From: UBA7446 sp049596455
Lineage (GTDB): Bacteria > Bacteroidota > Bacteroidia > Flavobacteriales > Flavobacteriaceae
Length of the DNA: 64,000 bases
Direction: 5' to 3'
Assembly (NCBI GenBank): GCA_049596455.1
Contig: JBMYLP010000007.1
Coordinates: forward strand, 1 to 64,000
Shown here: positions 1 through 7,430 of the stretch, in pieces
Layout: each line of letters opens with the position of its first letter
How positions within the stretch are numbered: the stretch's first letter is position 1
Program-made: the position numbers and the translations under genes
Notes under the pieces: generated by a model
Told to the model about the DNA's origin: nothing
The model's input: only the letters and a program-made list of their open reading frames with translations
The model's database searches: none

Positions 1-107
1 ACTTGCTAAATTTACTACTAGTTCGGCGGGTGCTAATTCCTCTTTTAGATGTGCAAGTGGTGTGCTATCATGGGAGAATTTCAAATTTTGTAACAAAAAA
101 TTATCTA
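1..107. other. Non-L5 sequence joined to the rplE 5' end
   Basis: These bases should encode the N-terminal third of L5 but do not. The plus-strand reading up to residue 35 has none of the conserved L5 N-terminal features, such as the Gly-Val-Gly turn just before Asp-Lys-Lys. The minus strand is open throughout and reads like ordinary protein (it includes LAHLKEELAPAEL), but I cannot assign it to a family. An 11-bp direct repeat, ACAAAAAATTA, lies at 93-103 and again at 109-119, exactly where L5 homology begins. This suits a template-switch or misassembly junction, or a rearrangement. Confidence 0.5.
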
Positions 108-515
108 GACAAAAAATTAGTGGATCACGCTGTAGATGAGTTGACCATGATATCTGGTCAAAAGGCACTGCCTACACTTTCTAAGAAAGACGTAGCGACA
201 TTTAAACTTCGTAAGGGCATGCCCATTGGTGCTAAAGTCACCTTACGTGGAGACAAAATGTATGAGTTTTTTGATAGATTGGTAACTGCTGCACTTCCAC
301 GTGTACGTGATTTTCAAGGGGTAAAAGCCGATGGCTTTGACGGTCGTGGAAACTACAACCTTGGAATTCAAGAACAGATTATTTTTCCTGAAATAGACAT
401 TGATAAAGTACACAAAATTGCGGGTATGGATATCACATTTGTTACTTCAGCGAATACAGACAAAGAAGCAAAATCATTGTTGAACGAATTGGGCATGCCC
501 TTTAAGAAAAACTAG
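3..515 (+). CDS. rplE: Ribosomal protein L5, 5'-disrupted
   Basis: L5 binds 5S rRNA and the central protuberance of the 50S subunit. From about position 108 onward the translation is typical flavobacterial L5: DKKLVDHAVDEL, then FKLRKGMPIGAKVTLRG, GFDGRGNYNLG and the C-terminal DITFVTSANTDKEAKSLL. The C-terminal two thirds are intact. The first 35 residues of the open frame do not resemble L5, so the true start is missing and the apparent ATG at position 3 is probably not used. The gene is followed one base later by rpsN, as usual in the spc operon. Identity is certain for the 3' part; the 5' part is a junction artefact or lesion. Confidence 0.85.
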   Translation: MLNLLLVRRVLIPLLDVQVVCYHGRISNFVTKNYLDKKLVDHAVDELTMISGQKALPTLSKKDVATFKLRKGMPIGAKVTLRGDKMYEFFDRLVTAALPRVRDFQGVKADGFDGRGNYNLGIQEQIIFPEIDIDKVHKIAGMDITFVTSANTDKEAKSLLNELGMPFKKN

Positions 516-516
516 T

Positions 517-786
517 ATGGCAAAAGAATCAATGAAGGCCCGTGAGGTCAAAAGAGCAAAACTTGCTGCCAAGTACGCCGACAAACGTGCTGCGCTTAAA
601 GCAGCTGGCGATTATGAGGCATTGCAAAAACTTCCTAAAAACGCATCGCCTGTTCGTGGGCACAATCGTTGTAAGTTAACGGGTCGTCCAAAAGGATATA
701 TGCGTCAGTTTGGTGTTTCACGTGTAATGTTCCGTGAAATGGCAAACAAAGGACTAATCCCTGGAGTTAAAAAAGCTAGCTGGTAA
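517..786 (+). CDS. rpsN: Ribosomal protein S14, zinc-free long form
   Basis: Small-subunit head protein S14, 89 residues. This is the long form that lacks the paired CxxC zinc motif of the roughly 61-residue short form; the only cysteine is in HNRCKLTGRPKGY. The C-terminal RPKGYMRQFGVSR and FREMANKGLIPGVKKASW are the family signature. It lies one base after rplE and 10 bases before rpsH, in standard spc operon order. Start ATG 517 gives the expected MAKESMKARE N-terminus. Confidence 0.97.
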   Translation: MAKESMKAREVKRAKLAAKYADKRAALKAAGDYEALQKLPKNASPVRGHNRCKLTGRPKGYMRQFGVSRVMFREMANKGLIPGVKKASW

Positions 787-796
787 AAAAAGAATT

Positions 797-1195
797 ATGA
801 ATACAGATCCAATTGCAGATTATTTAACGCGCATTCGTAACGCAAACAGCGCTGGTCATCGAGTGGTTTCGGTACCTGCTTCTAATTTAAAGTTAGAGAT
901 TACCAAAATCTTGTTTGATCAAGGATATATCCTAAGCTATAAAAAAGAAGATGACACGGTACAAGGTAGTATCAAAATCGCATTGAAATACGACCGCCTT
1001 ACAAAAGAGCCGGTCATCAAAAAATTACAACGCATCAGTACCCCAGGACTTCGTAAGTATGTTGCATCTGACGAAGTGCCACGCGTATTGAACGGATTGG
1101 GAACAGCCATCATTTCTACGTCTCACGGCGTAATGACAGGCAAACAAGCAAAAAAAGAAAACGTAGGTGGAGAAGTACTTTGTTACGTTCACTAA
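797..1195 (+). CDS. rpsH: Ribosomal protein S8
   Basis: S8 is a primary 16S rRNA-binding protein needed for central-domain folding; in enterobacteria it also represses the spc operon. The 132-residue length is normal. The N-terminal DPIADYLTRIRNAN and the C-terminal GTAIISTSHGVMTGKQAKKENVGGEVLCYVH are the family signatures. It follows rpsN and precedes rplF by 18 bases. No S8-binding leader is obvious in the short upstream gap. Confidence 0.97.
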   Translation: MNTDPIADYLTRIRNANSAGHRVVSVPASNLKLEITKILFDQGYILSYKKEDDTVQGSIKIALKYDRLTKEPVIKKLQRISTPGLRKYVASDEVPRVLNGLGTAIISTSHGVMTGKQAKKENVGGEVLCYVH

Positions 1196-1213
1196 ACCTT
1201 AAAGAATTGAATT

Positions 1214-1756
1214 ATGTCACGAATTGGTAATAATCCTATAGCACTCCCAGAAGGCGTCACGGTTGACATCCAACCCGATGTGATTACTGTAAAAGGGAAG
1301 TTGGGCGAGCTTTCGCAGCCTTATGACTCGGTAAGCATTGCACAAGAAGATGGTCAATTGGTTGTTTCACGTCCTTCGGAAAGTAAATCACACAAGGCAA
1401 AACACGGTCTGTATCGTGCGCTTATATCCAATATGGTACAAGGCGTGTCTGCTGGTTTTACAAAAGAATTGGAATTGGTAGGGGTAGGATACCGCGCCTC
1501 AAACCAGGGTCAAAAATTAGACCTTGCACTTGGATTCTCACATAATATTGTGTTTGAATTGCCTAAAGAGGTAAAGGTAGAGACGGTTTCTGAAAAAGGA
1601 AAAAACCCTATCATTAAACTTAGCTCGCATGATAACCAATTAGTAGGTTCTATTGCGGCAAAAATTCGCTCGTTCCGTAAGCCAGAGCCTTACAAAGGAA
1701 AAGGCGTGAAGTTTGTAGGAGAAGAAATTAGAAGAAAAGCAGGTAAATCTGCATAA
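1214..1756 (+). CDS. rplF: Ribosomal protein L6
   Basis: L6 sits at the base of the L7/L12 stalk near the factor-binding site of the 50S subunit. The 180-residue protein begins MSRIGNNPIALPEGV and has the two tandem L6 folds. The C-terminal half carries the RSFRKPEPYKGKGVKFVGEEIRRKAGKSA signature region. It is 18 bases after rpsH and 11 before rplR. Length and composition are normal. Confidence 0.97.
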   Translation: MSRIGNNPIALPEGVTVDIQPDVITVKGKLGELSQPYDSVSIAQEDGQLVVSRPSESKSHKAKHGLYRALISNMVQGVSAGFTKELELVGVGYRASNQGQKLDLALGFSHNIVFELPKEVKVETVSEKGKNPIIKLSSHDNQLVGSIAAKIRSFRKPEPYKGKGVKFVGEEIRRKAGKSA

Positions 1757-1767
1757 CAAGTAGGGAT

Positions 1768-2124
1768 ATGAAAATGAACAAAACCCAACGTAGACAACGC
1801 ATCCAAAAGCGCTATCGCGACACCGTACTTGGTACTGCCGATATGCCACGCATGTCTATTTTTAGAAGTAATAAAGAGATTTATGCTCAAATTGTAAACG
1901 ATGAATCAGGCGTAACGCTTGCTTCGGTTTCGTCAAGAGACAAAGAGTTTTCAGAGCATAGCGGAACAAAAACAGAGCTTGCCCAAAAAGTGGGTAAAGC
2001 TATTGGCGAGAAAGCTCTTGCCGCTGGCATTTCTGCCATTCGTTTTGACCGCGGAGGATATTTGTATCACGGACGTGTAAAATCACTTGCTGATGGCGCA
2101 CGCGAAGCAGGATTAAACTTTTAA
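1768..2124 (+). CDS. rplR: Ribosomal protein L18
   Basis: L18 binds 5S rRNA together with L5 in the central protuberance. The protein is 118 residues, with a basic N-terminal tail (residues 1-16), PRMSIFRSNKEIYAQIVND, and the C-terminal RFDRGGYLYHGRVKSLADGAREAGL that defines the family. A second ATG two codons into the gene (MNKTQRR) is an equally plausible start. It sits two bases before rpsE in the spc operon. Confidence 0.97.
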   Translation: MKMNKTQRRQRIQKRYRDTVLGTADMPRMSIFRSNKEIYAQIVNDESGVTLASVSSRDKEFSEHSGTKTELAQKVGKAIGEKALAAGISAIRFDRGGYLYHGRVKSLADGAREAGLNF

Positions 2125-2126
2125 GT

Positions 2127-2651
2127 ATGTATCAAGATTATAATAATGTAGAATTTGTAAAACCAGGTGGGCTTGACCTTAAGGATCGTTTGGTTGGCGT
2201 ACAACGTGTTACCAAAGTAACAAAAGGTGGGCGTGCTTTTGGTTTCTCTGCTATTGTGGTAGTGGGTGACGAAAACGGCGTTGTTGGCCAGGGACTTGGT
2301 AAATCCAAAGAAGTTTCTGAGGCAATCTCAAAAGCCGTAGAAGACGCTAAGAAAAATTTGGTACGTATTCCTATCAACAACGGAACACTTCCTCACGAGC
2401 AAAAAGGGAAATATGGAGGTGCACGTGTGTATCTTCAACCTGCATCTGAGGGTACTGGAGTAATTGCTGGTGGTGCCGTTCGTGCTGTATTGGAAGCAGT
2501 AGGTGTACACAATGTACTTTCAAAGTCACAAGGTTCGTCTAACCCACACAACGTGGTAAAGGCAACTTTTGACGCATTGCTACAATTACGTGACGCGAAT
2601 ACCGTTGCCAAGCAACGTGGTATTTCACTCGAAAAAGTTTTTAACGGATAA
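2127..2651 (+). CDS. rpsE: Ribosomal protein S5
   Basis: S5 shapes the mRNA entry channel and affects decoding accuracy. The 174-residue protein has the N-terminal dsRBD-like domain (LKDRLVGVQRVTKVTKGGRAFGFSAIVVVGD, about residues 19-50) and the C-terminal domain with EGTGVIAGGAVRAVLEAVGV and KSQGSSNPHNVVKATFDAL. It starts two bases after rplR ends and is followed four bases later by rpmD. Confidence 0.97.
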   Translation: MYQDYNNVEFVKPGGLDLKDRLVGVQRVTKVTKGGRAFGFSAIVVVGDENGVVGQGLGKSKEVSEAISKAVEDAKKNLVRIPINNGTLPHEQKGKYGGARVYLQPASEGTGVIAGGAVRAVLEAVGVHNVLSKSQGSSNPHNVVKATFDALLQLRDANTVAKQRGISLEKVFNG

Positions 2652-2655
2652 GCTC

Positions 2656-2835
2656 ATGGCAAAGATTAAAGTTACACAAGTAAAAAGTTATATCAAGCGT
2701 CCAGAAGATCAAAAGCGTACGCTTGCAGCTCTTGGCTTACATCGCATTGGGCAAGTTGCAGAGCATGATGATACGCCTGTAATTCAAGGAATGATTAACA
2801 AAGTAAAACATTTGGTAACCGTCCAAAACGCATAA
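2656..2835 (+). CDS. rpmD: Ribosomal protein L30
   Basis: L30 is a small 50S protein that binds 23S rRNA. The ATG at 2656 gives 59 residues beginning MAKIKVTQVKSYI, the usual size; the longer in-frame extension upstream overlaps rpsE and is not expected. GLHRIGQVAEHDDTPVIQGMINKVKHLV is the conserved core. It is tightly packed between rpsE and rplO. Confidence 0.96.
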   Translation: MAKIKVTQVKSYIKRPEDQKRTLAALGLHRIGQVAEHDDTPVIQGMINKVKHLVTVQNA

Positions 2836-2836
2836 T

Positions 2837-3289
2837 ATGGAATTAGGAAACTTAAAGCCAGCAAAAGGCGCAGTTAAAGGCGGAAGCAAACGCCTAGGTA
2901 GAGGTCAAGGTTCTGGAACTGGAGGCACAGCTTCTCGTGGTCATAAAGGAGCCAAATCTCGCTCTGGGTACTCTAAAAAAATTGGTTTTGAAGGTGGACA
3001 AATGCCCCTTCAACGTCGTGTACCAAAATTTGGTTTCACCAACATTAACCGCAAAGAATATGCGGGTATTAACTTGGATAAACTTCAAGCCCTTGTTGAT
3101 GAAAAGAAAATCAAATCTACGCTAGACTTTGAAACGATGGTTTCGCTTCGTTTGGTAGGAAAAAACGATTTGGTTAAAATTCTAGGTCGTGGCGAGTTAA
3201 CGTCTAAATTAAAAGTAAGTGCCCACAAATTTACGGCATCAGCAAAAGCGGCTATTGAGGCTGCTGGTGGTGAAGCCATCACAATGTAA
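2837..3289 (+). CDS. rplO: Ribosomal protein L15
   Basis: L15 is a late 50S assembly protein. The 150 residues begin with the Gly/Lys/Arg-rich extended N-terminal arm (about residues 8-50, with SGTGGTASRGHKGAKSRSG) that threads into 23S rRNA, then FEGGQMPLQRRVPKFGF and the globular C-terminal domain ending in KFTASAKAAIEAAGGEAI. It precedes secY by three bases. Confidence 0.97.
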   Translation: MELGNLKPAKGAVKGGSKRLGRGQGSGTGGTASRGHKGAKSRSGYSKKIGFEGGQMPLQRRVPKFGFTNINRKEYAGINLDKLQALVDEKKIKSTLDFETMVSLRLVGKNDLVKILGRGELTSKLKVSAHKFTASAKAAIEAAGGEAITM

Positions 3290-3292
3290 CAC

Positions 3293-4645
3293 ATGAAACG
3301 ATTTATAGAAGTTTTATCGAATATTTGGAAGATTGAGGAGCTCAAGACCCGTATTGGGATTACCCTTGGATTGCTTGTAGTGTACCGTATTGGTGCGCAA
3401 GTAGTACTTCCTGGTATTGATCCCGTACAGCTTTCTGAACTTGCCAACCGTACAGGTGGCGGCGGATTGCTTGGCGTTTTGAATATGTTTACTGGAGGTG
3501 CTTTTGCAAACGCTTCGGTATTTGCCTTGGGAATCATGCCATATATTTCGGCTTCTATTGTAGTTCAACTAATGGGAATCGCTATTCCTTATTTGCAAAA
3601 ATTGCAGAAGGAGGGCGAAAGTGGACGCCGTAGAATCAACCAAATTACACGCTGGCTAACCATTGCTATTTGTGTGTTCCAAGCCCCTGCCTATTTGTAT
3701 TCCTTAAGTGCATTAGGTGTTCCTGAGTCTGCATTTGTTCTTGGTAAAGGACTTGGTTTTATGGTACCTTCGGTTATCATCTTAGTTACCGGAACCATTT
3801 TTGCGATGTGGTTGGGTGAAAAAATTACAGATAAAGGTATTGGAAACGGTATTTCATTACTAATTACAGTAGGTATCGTAGCTACCCTTCCTATGTCATT
3901 TGCACAAGAATTTGTTTCCAGAGTAACTGAAAACAATGGTGGTCCTATTGTTATCTTGATTGAAACAATCGTTTGGATTGCTATCAATGCCATTTGTATT
4001 TTGTTGGTAATGGCAGTACGCCAAATTCCAGTGCAATATGCTCGAAGAACGGCATCTGGCGGGATTGATAAAAACCAAATTGGATCACGCCAATATATCC
4101 CACTTAAGCTTAACGCATCTGGTGTAATGCCTATCATTTTTGCGCAAGCACTTATGTTTGCTCCGGCTGCTCTTGGTCGTTTGGCGGGTGACAGCGAAGT
4201 AGGACAGTGGCTTCAGGCTTCATTTTCAGATATTTTTGGATTGTGGTACAACATTTTGTTTGCCGTTCTCATTATCGTATTTACATATTTTTATACCGCC
4301 ATCACGGTACCCACCAATAAGATGGCAGATGACTTAAAACGAAGCGGAGGTTTTGTTCCTGGTGTCCGCCCTGGAACCGAAACAGCCGATTTTTTAGACC
4401 GAATTATGTCGCAAATTACCTTCCCAGGTTCGCTATTTTTGGCGGCTGTGGCGGTATTGCCTGCTGTGGTGTACCATTTGTTTGGGATGCAACAAGGTTG
4501 GGCATTGTTCTATGGAGGAACATCGTTACTGATTATGGTAGGTGTTGCGATAGATACCATTCAGCAAATCAATGCGTATTTGCTAAACCGTCATTATGAT
4601 GGGTTAATGAAATCAGGAAGTAAACGAAAAACTGCAGGAATCTGA
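3293..4645 (+). CDS. secY: Protein translocase subunit SecY
   Basis: SecY is the channel subunit of the SecYEG translocon in the inner membrane. The 450 residues contain about ten hydrophobic helices. After TM1 (residues 21-40) come the plug region with the GGGGLLGVLNMFTGG stretch, then YLQKLQKEGESGRRRINQITRW and the cytosolic loop RRTASGGIDKNQIGSRQYIPLKLNASGVMPIIFA, all family signatures. The usual spc order rplO-secY is kept. Its stop codon TGA overlaps the ATG of infA by one base, suggesting translational coupling. Confidence 0.97.
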   Translation: MKRFIEVLSNIWKIEELKTRIGITLGLLVVYRIGAQVVLPGIDPVQLSELANRTGGGGLLGVLNMFTGGAFANASVFALGIMPYISASIVVQLMGIAIPYLQKLQKEGESGRRRINQITRWLTIAICVFQAPAYLYSLSALGVPESAFVLGKGLGFMVPSVIILVTGTIFAMWLGEKITDKGIGNGISLLITVGIVATLPMSFAQEFVSRVTENNGGPIVILIETIVWIAINAICILLVMAVRQIPVQYARRTASGGIDKNQIGSRQYIPLKLNASGVMPIIFAQALMFAPAALGRLAGDSEVGQWLQASFSDIFGLWYNILFAVLIIVFTYFYTAITVPTNKMADDLKRSGGFVPGVRPGTETADFLDRIMSQITFPGSLFLAAVAVLPAVVYHLFGMQQGWALFYGGTSLLIMVGVAIDTIQQINAYLLNRHYDGLMKSGSKRKTAGI

Positions 4646-4860
4646 TGGCAAAGCAAGCAGCAATAGAACAAGATGGGCAAATCATCGAGGCACTTTCGAA
4701 CGCCATGTTTCGCGTGGAGTTGGAAAATGGCCATGTGGTTACGGCACATATTTCGGGCAAAATGCGCATGCATTACATCAAGCTATTACCTGGAGATAAA
4801 GTAAAATTGGAGATGTCTCCTTACGATTTGACTAAGGCACGCATCACCTATAGATATTAA
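4645..4860 (+). CDS. infA: Translation initiation factor IF-1
   Basis: IF-1 occupies the ribosomal A site during initiation. The 71-residue protein is a single S1/OB fold: IEQDGQIIEALSNAMFRVELENGHVVTAHISGKMRMHYIKLLPGDKVKLEMSPYDLTKARITYRY is close to the family consensus along its whole length. It shares one base with the secY stop and is followed three bases later by rpmJ. Confidence 0.97.
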   Translation: MAKQAAIEQDGQIIEALSNAMFRVELENGHVVTAHISGKMRMHYIKLLPGDKVKLEMSPYDLTKARITYRY

Positions 4861-4863
4861 CAT

Positions 4864-4980
4864 ATGAAAGTTAGAGCATCACTTAAAAAAAGAAGCGCCG
4901 ACTGCAAAATTGTACGTCGCAAGGGACGCTTATACGTAATCAACAAAAAGAACCCTAGGTTCAAACAAAGACAAGGATAA
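4864..4980 (+). CDS. rpmJ: Ribosomal protein L36, zinc-free form
   Basis: A 38-residue protein, MKVRASLKKRSADCKIVRR to the C-terminal PRFKQRQG. L36 binds near the 23S rRNA 3' end. The usual zinc ligands (two Cys, then Cys and His) are not conserved; only one cysteine remains. This is the C-minus variant typical of Bacteroidota. It lies in the standard position between infA and rpsM, with two bases before rpsM. Confidence 0.96.
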   Translation: MKVRASLKKRSADCKIVRRKGRLYVINKKNPRFKQRQG

Positions 4981-4982
4981 TT

Positions 4983-5357
4983 ATGGCTAGAATTTCTGGA
5001 GTAGATATTCCCAAACAAAAAAGAGGCGTTATATCGCTAACCTATATTTATGGGGTTGGACGCAGCCGTGCTAAGGAGATTTTAGCAACCGCTGGTGTTG
5101 ATGAAAGTAAAAAAGTAAACGAGTGGAACGACGATGAAATTGGTCGTATCCGTGATGCTGTCTCTTCGTACACTATTGAAGGAGAGCTTCGCTCAGAAAC
5201 GCAATTGAACATCAAGCGATTGATGGATATTGGTTCGTTTAGAGGAATCCGTCACCGTATTGGATTACCACTTCGTGGACAGCGCACCAAAAACAATTCG
5301 CGTACGCGAAAAGGAAAACGTAAGACAGTTGCTAACAAGAAGAAAGTAACGAAATAA
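4983..5357 (+). CDS. rpsM: Ribosomal protein S13
   Basis: S13 forms intersubunit bridges in the head of the 30S subunit. The 124 residues start MARISGVDIPKQKRGVISLTYIYGVG and contain the helix-two-turn-helix region. The basic C-terminal tail, LRGQRTKNNSRTRKGKRKTVANKKKVTK, is the part that contacts P-site tRNA. It is the first gene of the classical alpha operon (S13-S11-S4-RpoA-L17). Confidence 0.97.
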   Translation: MARISGVDIPKQKRGVISLTYIYGVGRSRAKEILATAGVDESKKVNEWNDDEIGRIRDAVSSYTIEGELRSETQLNIKRLMDIGSFRGIRHRIGLPLRGQRTKNNSRTRKGKRKTVANKKKVTK

Positions 5358-5369
5358 AGCAGTTAACAC

Positions 5370-5753
5370 ATGGCTAAATCAAGTTCAAAAAAGCGTAAAG
5401 TTGTGGTGGAAGCCTTTGGCGAAGCACACATCAACGCATCGTTTAACAACATCATTGTTTCGCTAACCAACAATAAGGGTGAAGTGATTTCGTGGTCTTC
5501 TGCCGGTAAAATGGGCTTTAGAGGATCTAAGAAAAATACCCCTTATGCTGCGCAACTTGCCGCTGAAGACGCTGCAAAAGTAGCTCAGGAAGCTGGGTTG
5601 CGTAAGGTGAAAGTATTTGTGAAAGGTCCCGGAAACGGACGCGAGTCTGCAATTCGTACCATTCACAATGGAGGTATTGAAGTAACTGAAATTATTGACG
5701 TTACACCAATGCCACACAACGGTTGTCGTCCACCTAAAAGACGTAGAGTTTAA
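5370..5753 (+). CDS. rpsK: Ribosomal protein S11
   Basis: S11 lines the mRNA exit path on the 30S platform. The 127 residues contain GEAHINASFNNIIVSLTNNKGEVISWSSAGKMGFRGSKKNTPYAAQ and the C-terminal signature VTPMPHNGCRPPKRRRV. It begins 12 bases after rpsM. The 54-base gap to rpsD is the largest in the alpha operon and can fold (see 5764-5793). Confidence 0.97.
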   Translation: MAKSSSKKRKVVVEAFGEAHINASFNNIIVSLTNNKGEVISWSSAGKMGFRGSKKNTPYAAQLAAEDAAKVAQEAGLRKVKVFVKGPGNGRESAIRTIHNGGIEVTEIIDVTPMPHNGCRPPKRRRV

Positions 5754-5763
5754 TACTAATCCC

Positions 5764-5793
5764 GCTGGCGAAGGATAGACCTTAATTCCCAGC
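5764..5793 (+). promoter_or_regulatory. Candidate leader hairpin before rpsD
   Basis: The rpsK-rpsD gap can form a two-part stem: GCTGG (5764-5768) with CCAGC (5789-5793), enclosing AAGG (5771-5774) with CCTT (5780-5783) and an ATAGA loop. S4 is a known autogenous regulator of the alpha operon in Escherichia coli and Bacillus. A structured element just before rpsD therefore suggests an S4-responsive or RNA-processing site. That role is inference; only the pairing is seen. Confidence 0.35.
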
Positions 5794-5807
5794 ACAAATT
5801 TTTAACT

Positions 5808-6413
5808 ATGGCAAGATATACTGGTCCTAAGACAAAAATCGCCCGTAAGTTTGGCGAGGCCATTTTTGGCGATGACAAGTCGTTTGAAAAACGCAATTAT
5901 CCTCCGGGACAGCACGGAAACAACCGTCGCAGACCCAAAAAATCGGAATACGCTATCCAATTGATGGAAAAGCAAAAAGCAAAATTCACCTATGGTATTT
6001 TAGAGCGTCAGTTCCGCAATCTATTTATTAAAGCAAATGCGAGCAAAGGTGTAACAGGTGAGGTGTTACTTCAACTTTGTGAATCCCGCTTAGACAATTT
6101 GGTGTACCGTCTTGGTATTGCACCTACACGAAGCGCAGCGCGTCAGCTTGTAGGACACCGTCACATTACACTAAACGGCGAAATCATGAACATTCCTTCA
6201 TGTCAAGTAAAGCCTGGTGATGTAATTGGCGTTCGCGAAAAATCTAAGTCGCTTGATGTTATTGAGCGCTCATTGTCTGTTGCTAACCACGATTTAGAGT
6301 GGTTAACATGGAATGATGCAACTTTAGAAGGCACATTGGTATCTGTTCCTACCCGTGAGCAAATTACAGAGAACATAAAGGAACAACTAATCGTCGAATT
6401 GTATTCAAAATAA
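5808..6413 (+). CDS. rpsD: Ribosomal protein S4
   Basis: S4 nucleates 30S assembly and is often the operon's own repressor. The 201 residues begin MARYTGPKTKIARKFGEAIFG and carry the central S4 RNA-binding domain (CESRLDNLVYRLGIAPTRSAARQLVGHRHITLNG, about residues 90-125). There is no N-terminal CxxC zinc motif. The C-terminus runs to VELYSK. It is preceded by a foldable 54-base gap and followed four bases later by rpoA. Confidence 0.97.
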   Translation: MARYTGPKTKIARKFGEAIFGDDKSFEKRNYPPGQHGNNRRRPKKSEYAIQLMEKQKAKFTYGILERQFRNLFIKANASKGVTGEVLLQLCESRLDNLVYRLGIAPTRSAARQLVGHRHITLNGEIMNIPSCQVKPGDVIGVREKSKSLDVIERSLSVANHDLEWLTWNDATLEGTLVSVPTREQITENIKEQLIVELYSK

Positions 6414-6417
6414 TCCT

Positions 6418-7410
6418 ATGGCACTATTTAATTTTCAAAAACCAGACAAGGTAATCATGATTGATTCGGATGAATTTGAAGGTATCTTCGAATTCCGTCC
6501 ACTAGAGCCTGGATATGGGCTAACTGTTGGTAATGCGTTGCGTCGTGTAATGCTTGCTTCATTAGAGGGTTTTGCCATTACATCGGTTCGTATTGACAAA
6601 GTAGATCATGAGTTTTCCACGCTTCCTGGCGTTGTAGAAGACGTTACCGAAATGATTTTGAACTTCAAACAAGTTCGTTTTAAGCAACAAATTGATTCCG
6701 TTGACAGCGAGACTGTGAACGTTGCCATTTCAGGTCAAAAGCAGCTTACTGCTGGCGATTTGCAAAAGTTTATCTCTGGCTTCCAAGTGTTAAATCCAGA
6801 TTTAGTGATTTGTAACATGGACGAAAGCGTAGCATTAAACTTTGAGTTTACCATTGAAAAAGGACGTGGTTACGTTCCTGCAGAGGAAAACAAAAAAGCT
6901 ACGGCGCCAATTGGAACTATTGCGATTGACTCCATCTACACACCGATTAAGAACGTAAAATATACGATTGAAAACTTCCGTGTAGAGCAAAAAACAGATT
7001 ACGAGAAGCTAATTTTCGAAATTGTTACTGATGGTTCTATTCATCCAAAAGATGCACTAACAGAGGCAGCAAAAACACTTATTCACCACTTTATGTTGTT
7101 CTCTGATGAACGCATTACTTTAGAGGCGGATGAGATTGCTGAAACAGAAACCTATGACGAAGAATCGCTTCATATGCGTCAATTGTTAAAGACAAAACTT
7201 ATTGATATGGATTTGTCTGTACGTGCGCTGAACTGCCTAAAAGCAGCCGAAGTAGACACGCTTGGCGACTTGGTGTCGTTTAATAAAAGCGACTTGATGA
7301 AGTTTAGAAACTTTGGAAAAAAATCTCTTACAGAGCTTGAAGAATTGGTTATTGCCAAAGGACTCAATTTTGGTATGGATTTGGCCAAATACAAACTTGA
7401 TAAGGACTAA
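6418..7410 (+). CDS. rpoA: RNA polymerase alpha subunit
   Basis: Alpha nucleates RNA polymerase assembly and contacts activators and upstream DNA. The protein has 330 residues. The N-terminal domain (about 1-230) includes EPGYGLTVGNALRRVMLASLEG and SIYTPIKNVKYTIENFRVEQKTDYEKL. An acidic linker (EADEIAETETYDEES) leads to the C-terminal domain (about 260-322) with LSVRALNCLKAAEVDTLGDLV and FRNFGKKSLTELEELV. Length and domains are complete. Confidence 0.98.
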   Translation: MALFNFQKPDKVIMIDSDEFEGIFEFRPLEPGYGLTVGNALRRVMLASLEGFAITSVRIDKVDHEFSTLPGVVEDVTEMILNFKQVRFKQQIDSVDSETVNVAISGQKQLTAGDLQKFISGFQVLNPDLVICNMDESVALNFEFTIEKGRGYVPAEENKKATAPIGTIAIDSIYTPIKNVKYTIENFRVEQKTDYEKLIFEIVTDGSIHPKDALTEAAKTLIHHFMLFSDERITLEADEIAETETYDEESLHMRQLLKTKLIDMDLSVRALNCLKAAEVDTLGDLVSFNKSDLMKFRNFGKKSLTELEELVIAKGLNFGMDLAKYKLDKD

Positions 7411-7430
7411 TTCCGCAATAGTTATTCATT

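Noticed and set aside
2569..2655. Longer N-terminus for L30 (start at 2569)
   Set aside because: The extension lies within rpsE and lacks homology. ATG 2656 gives the normal 59 residues.
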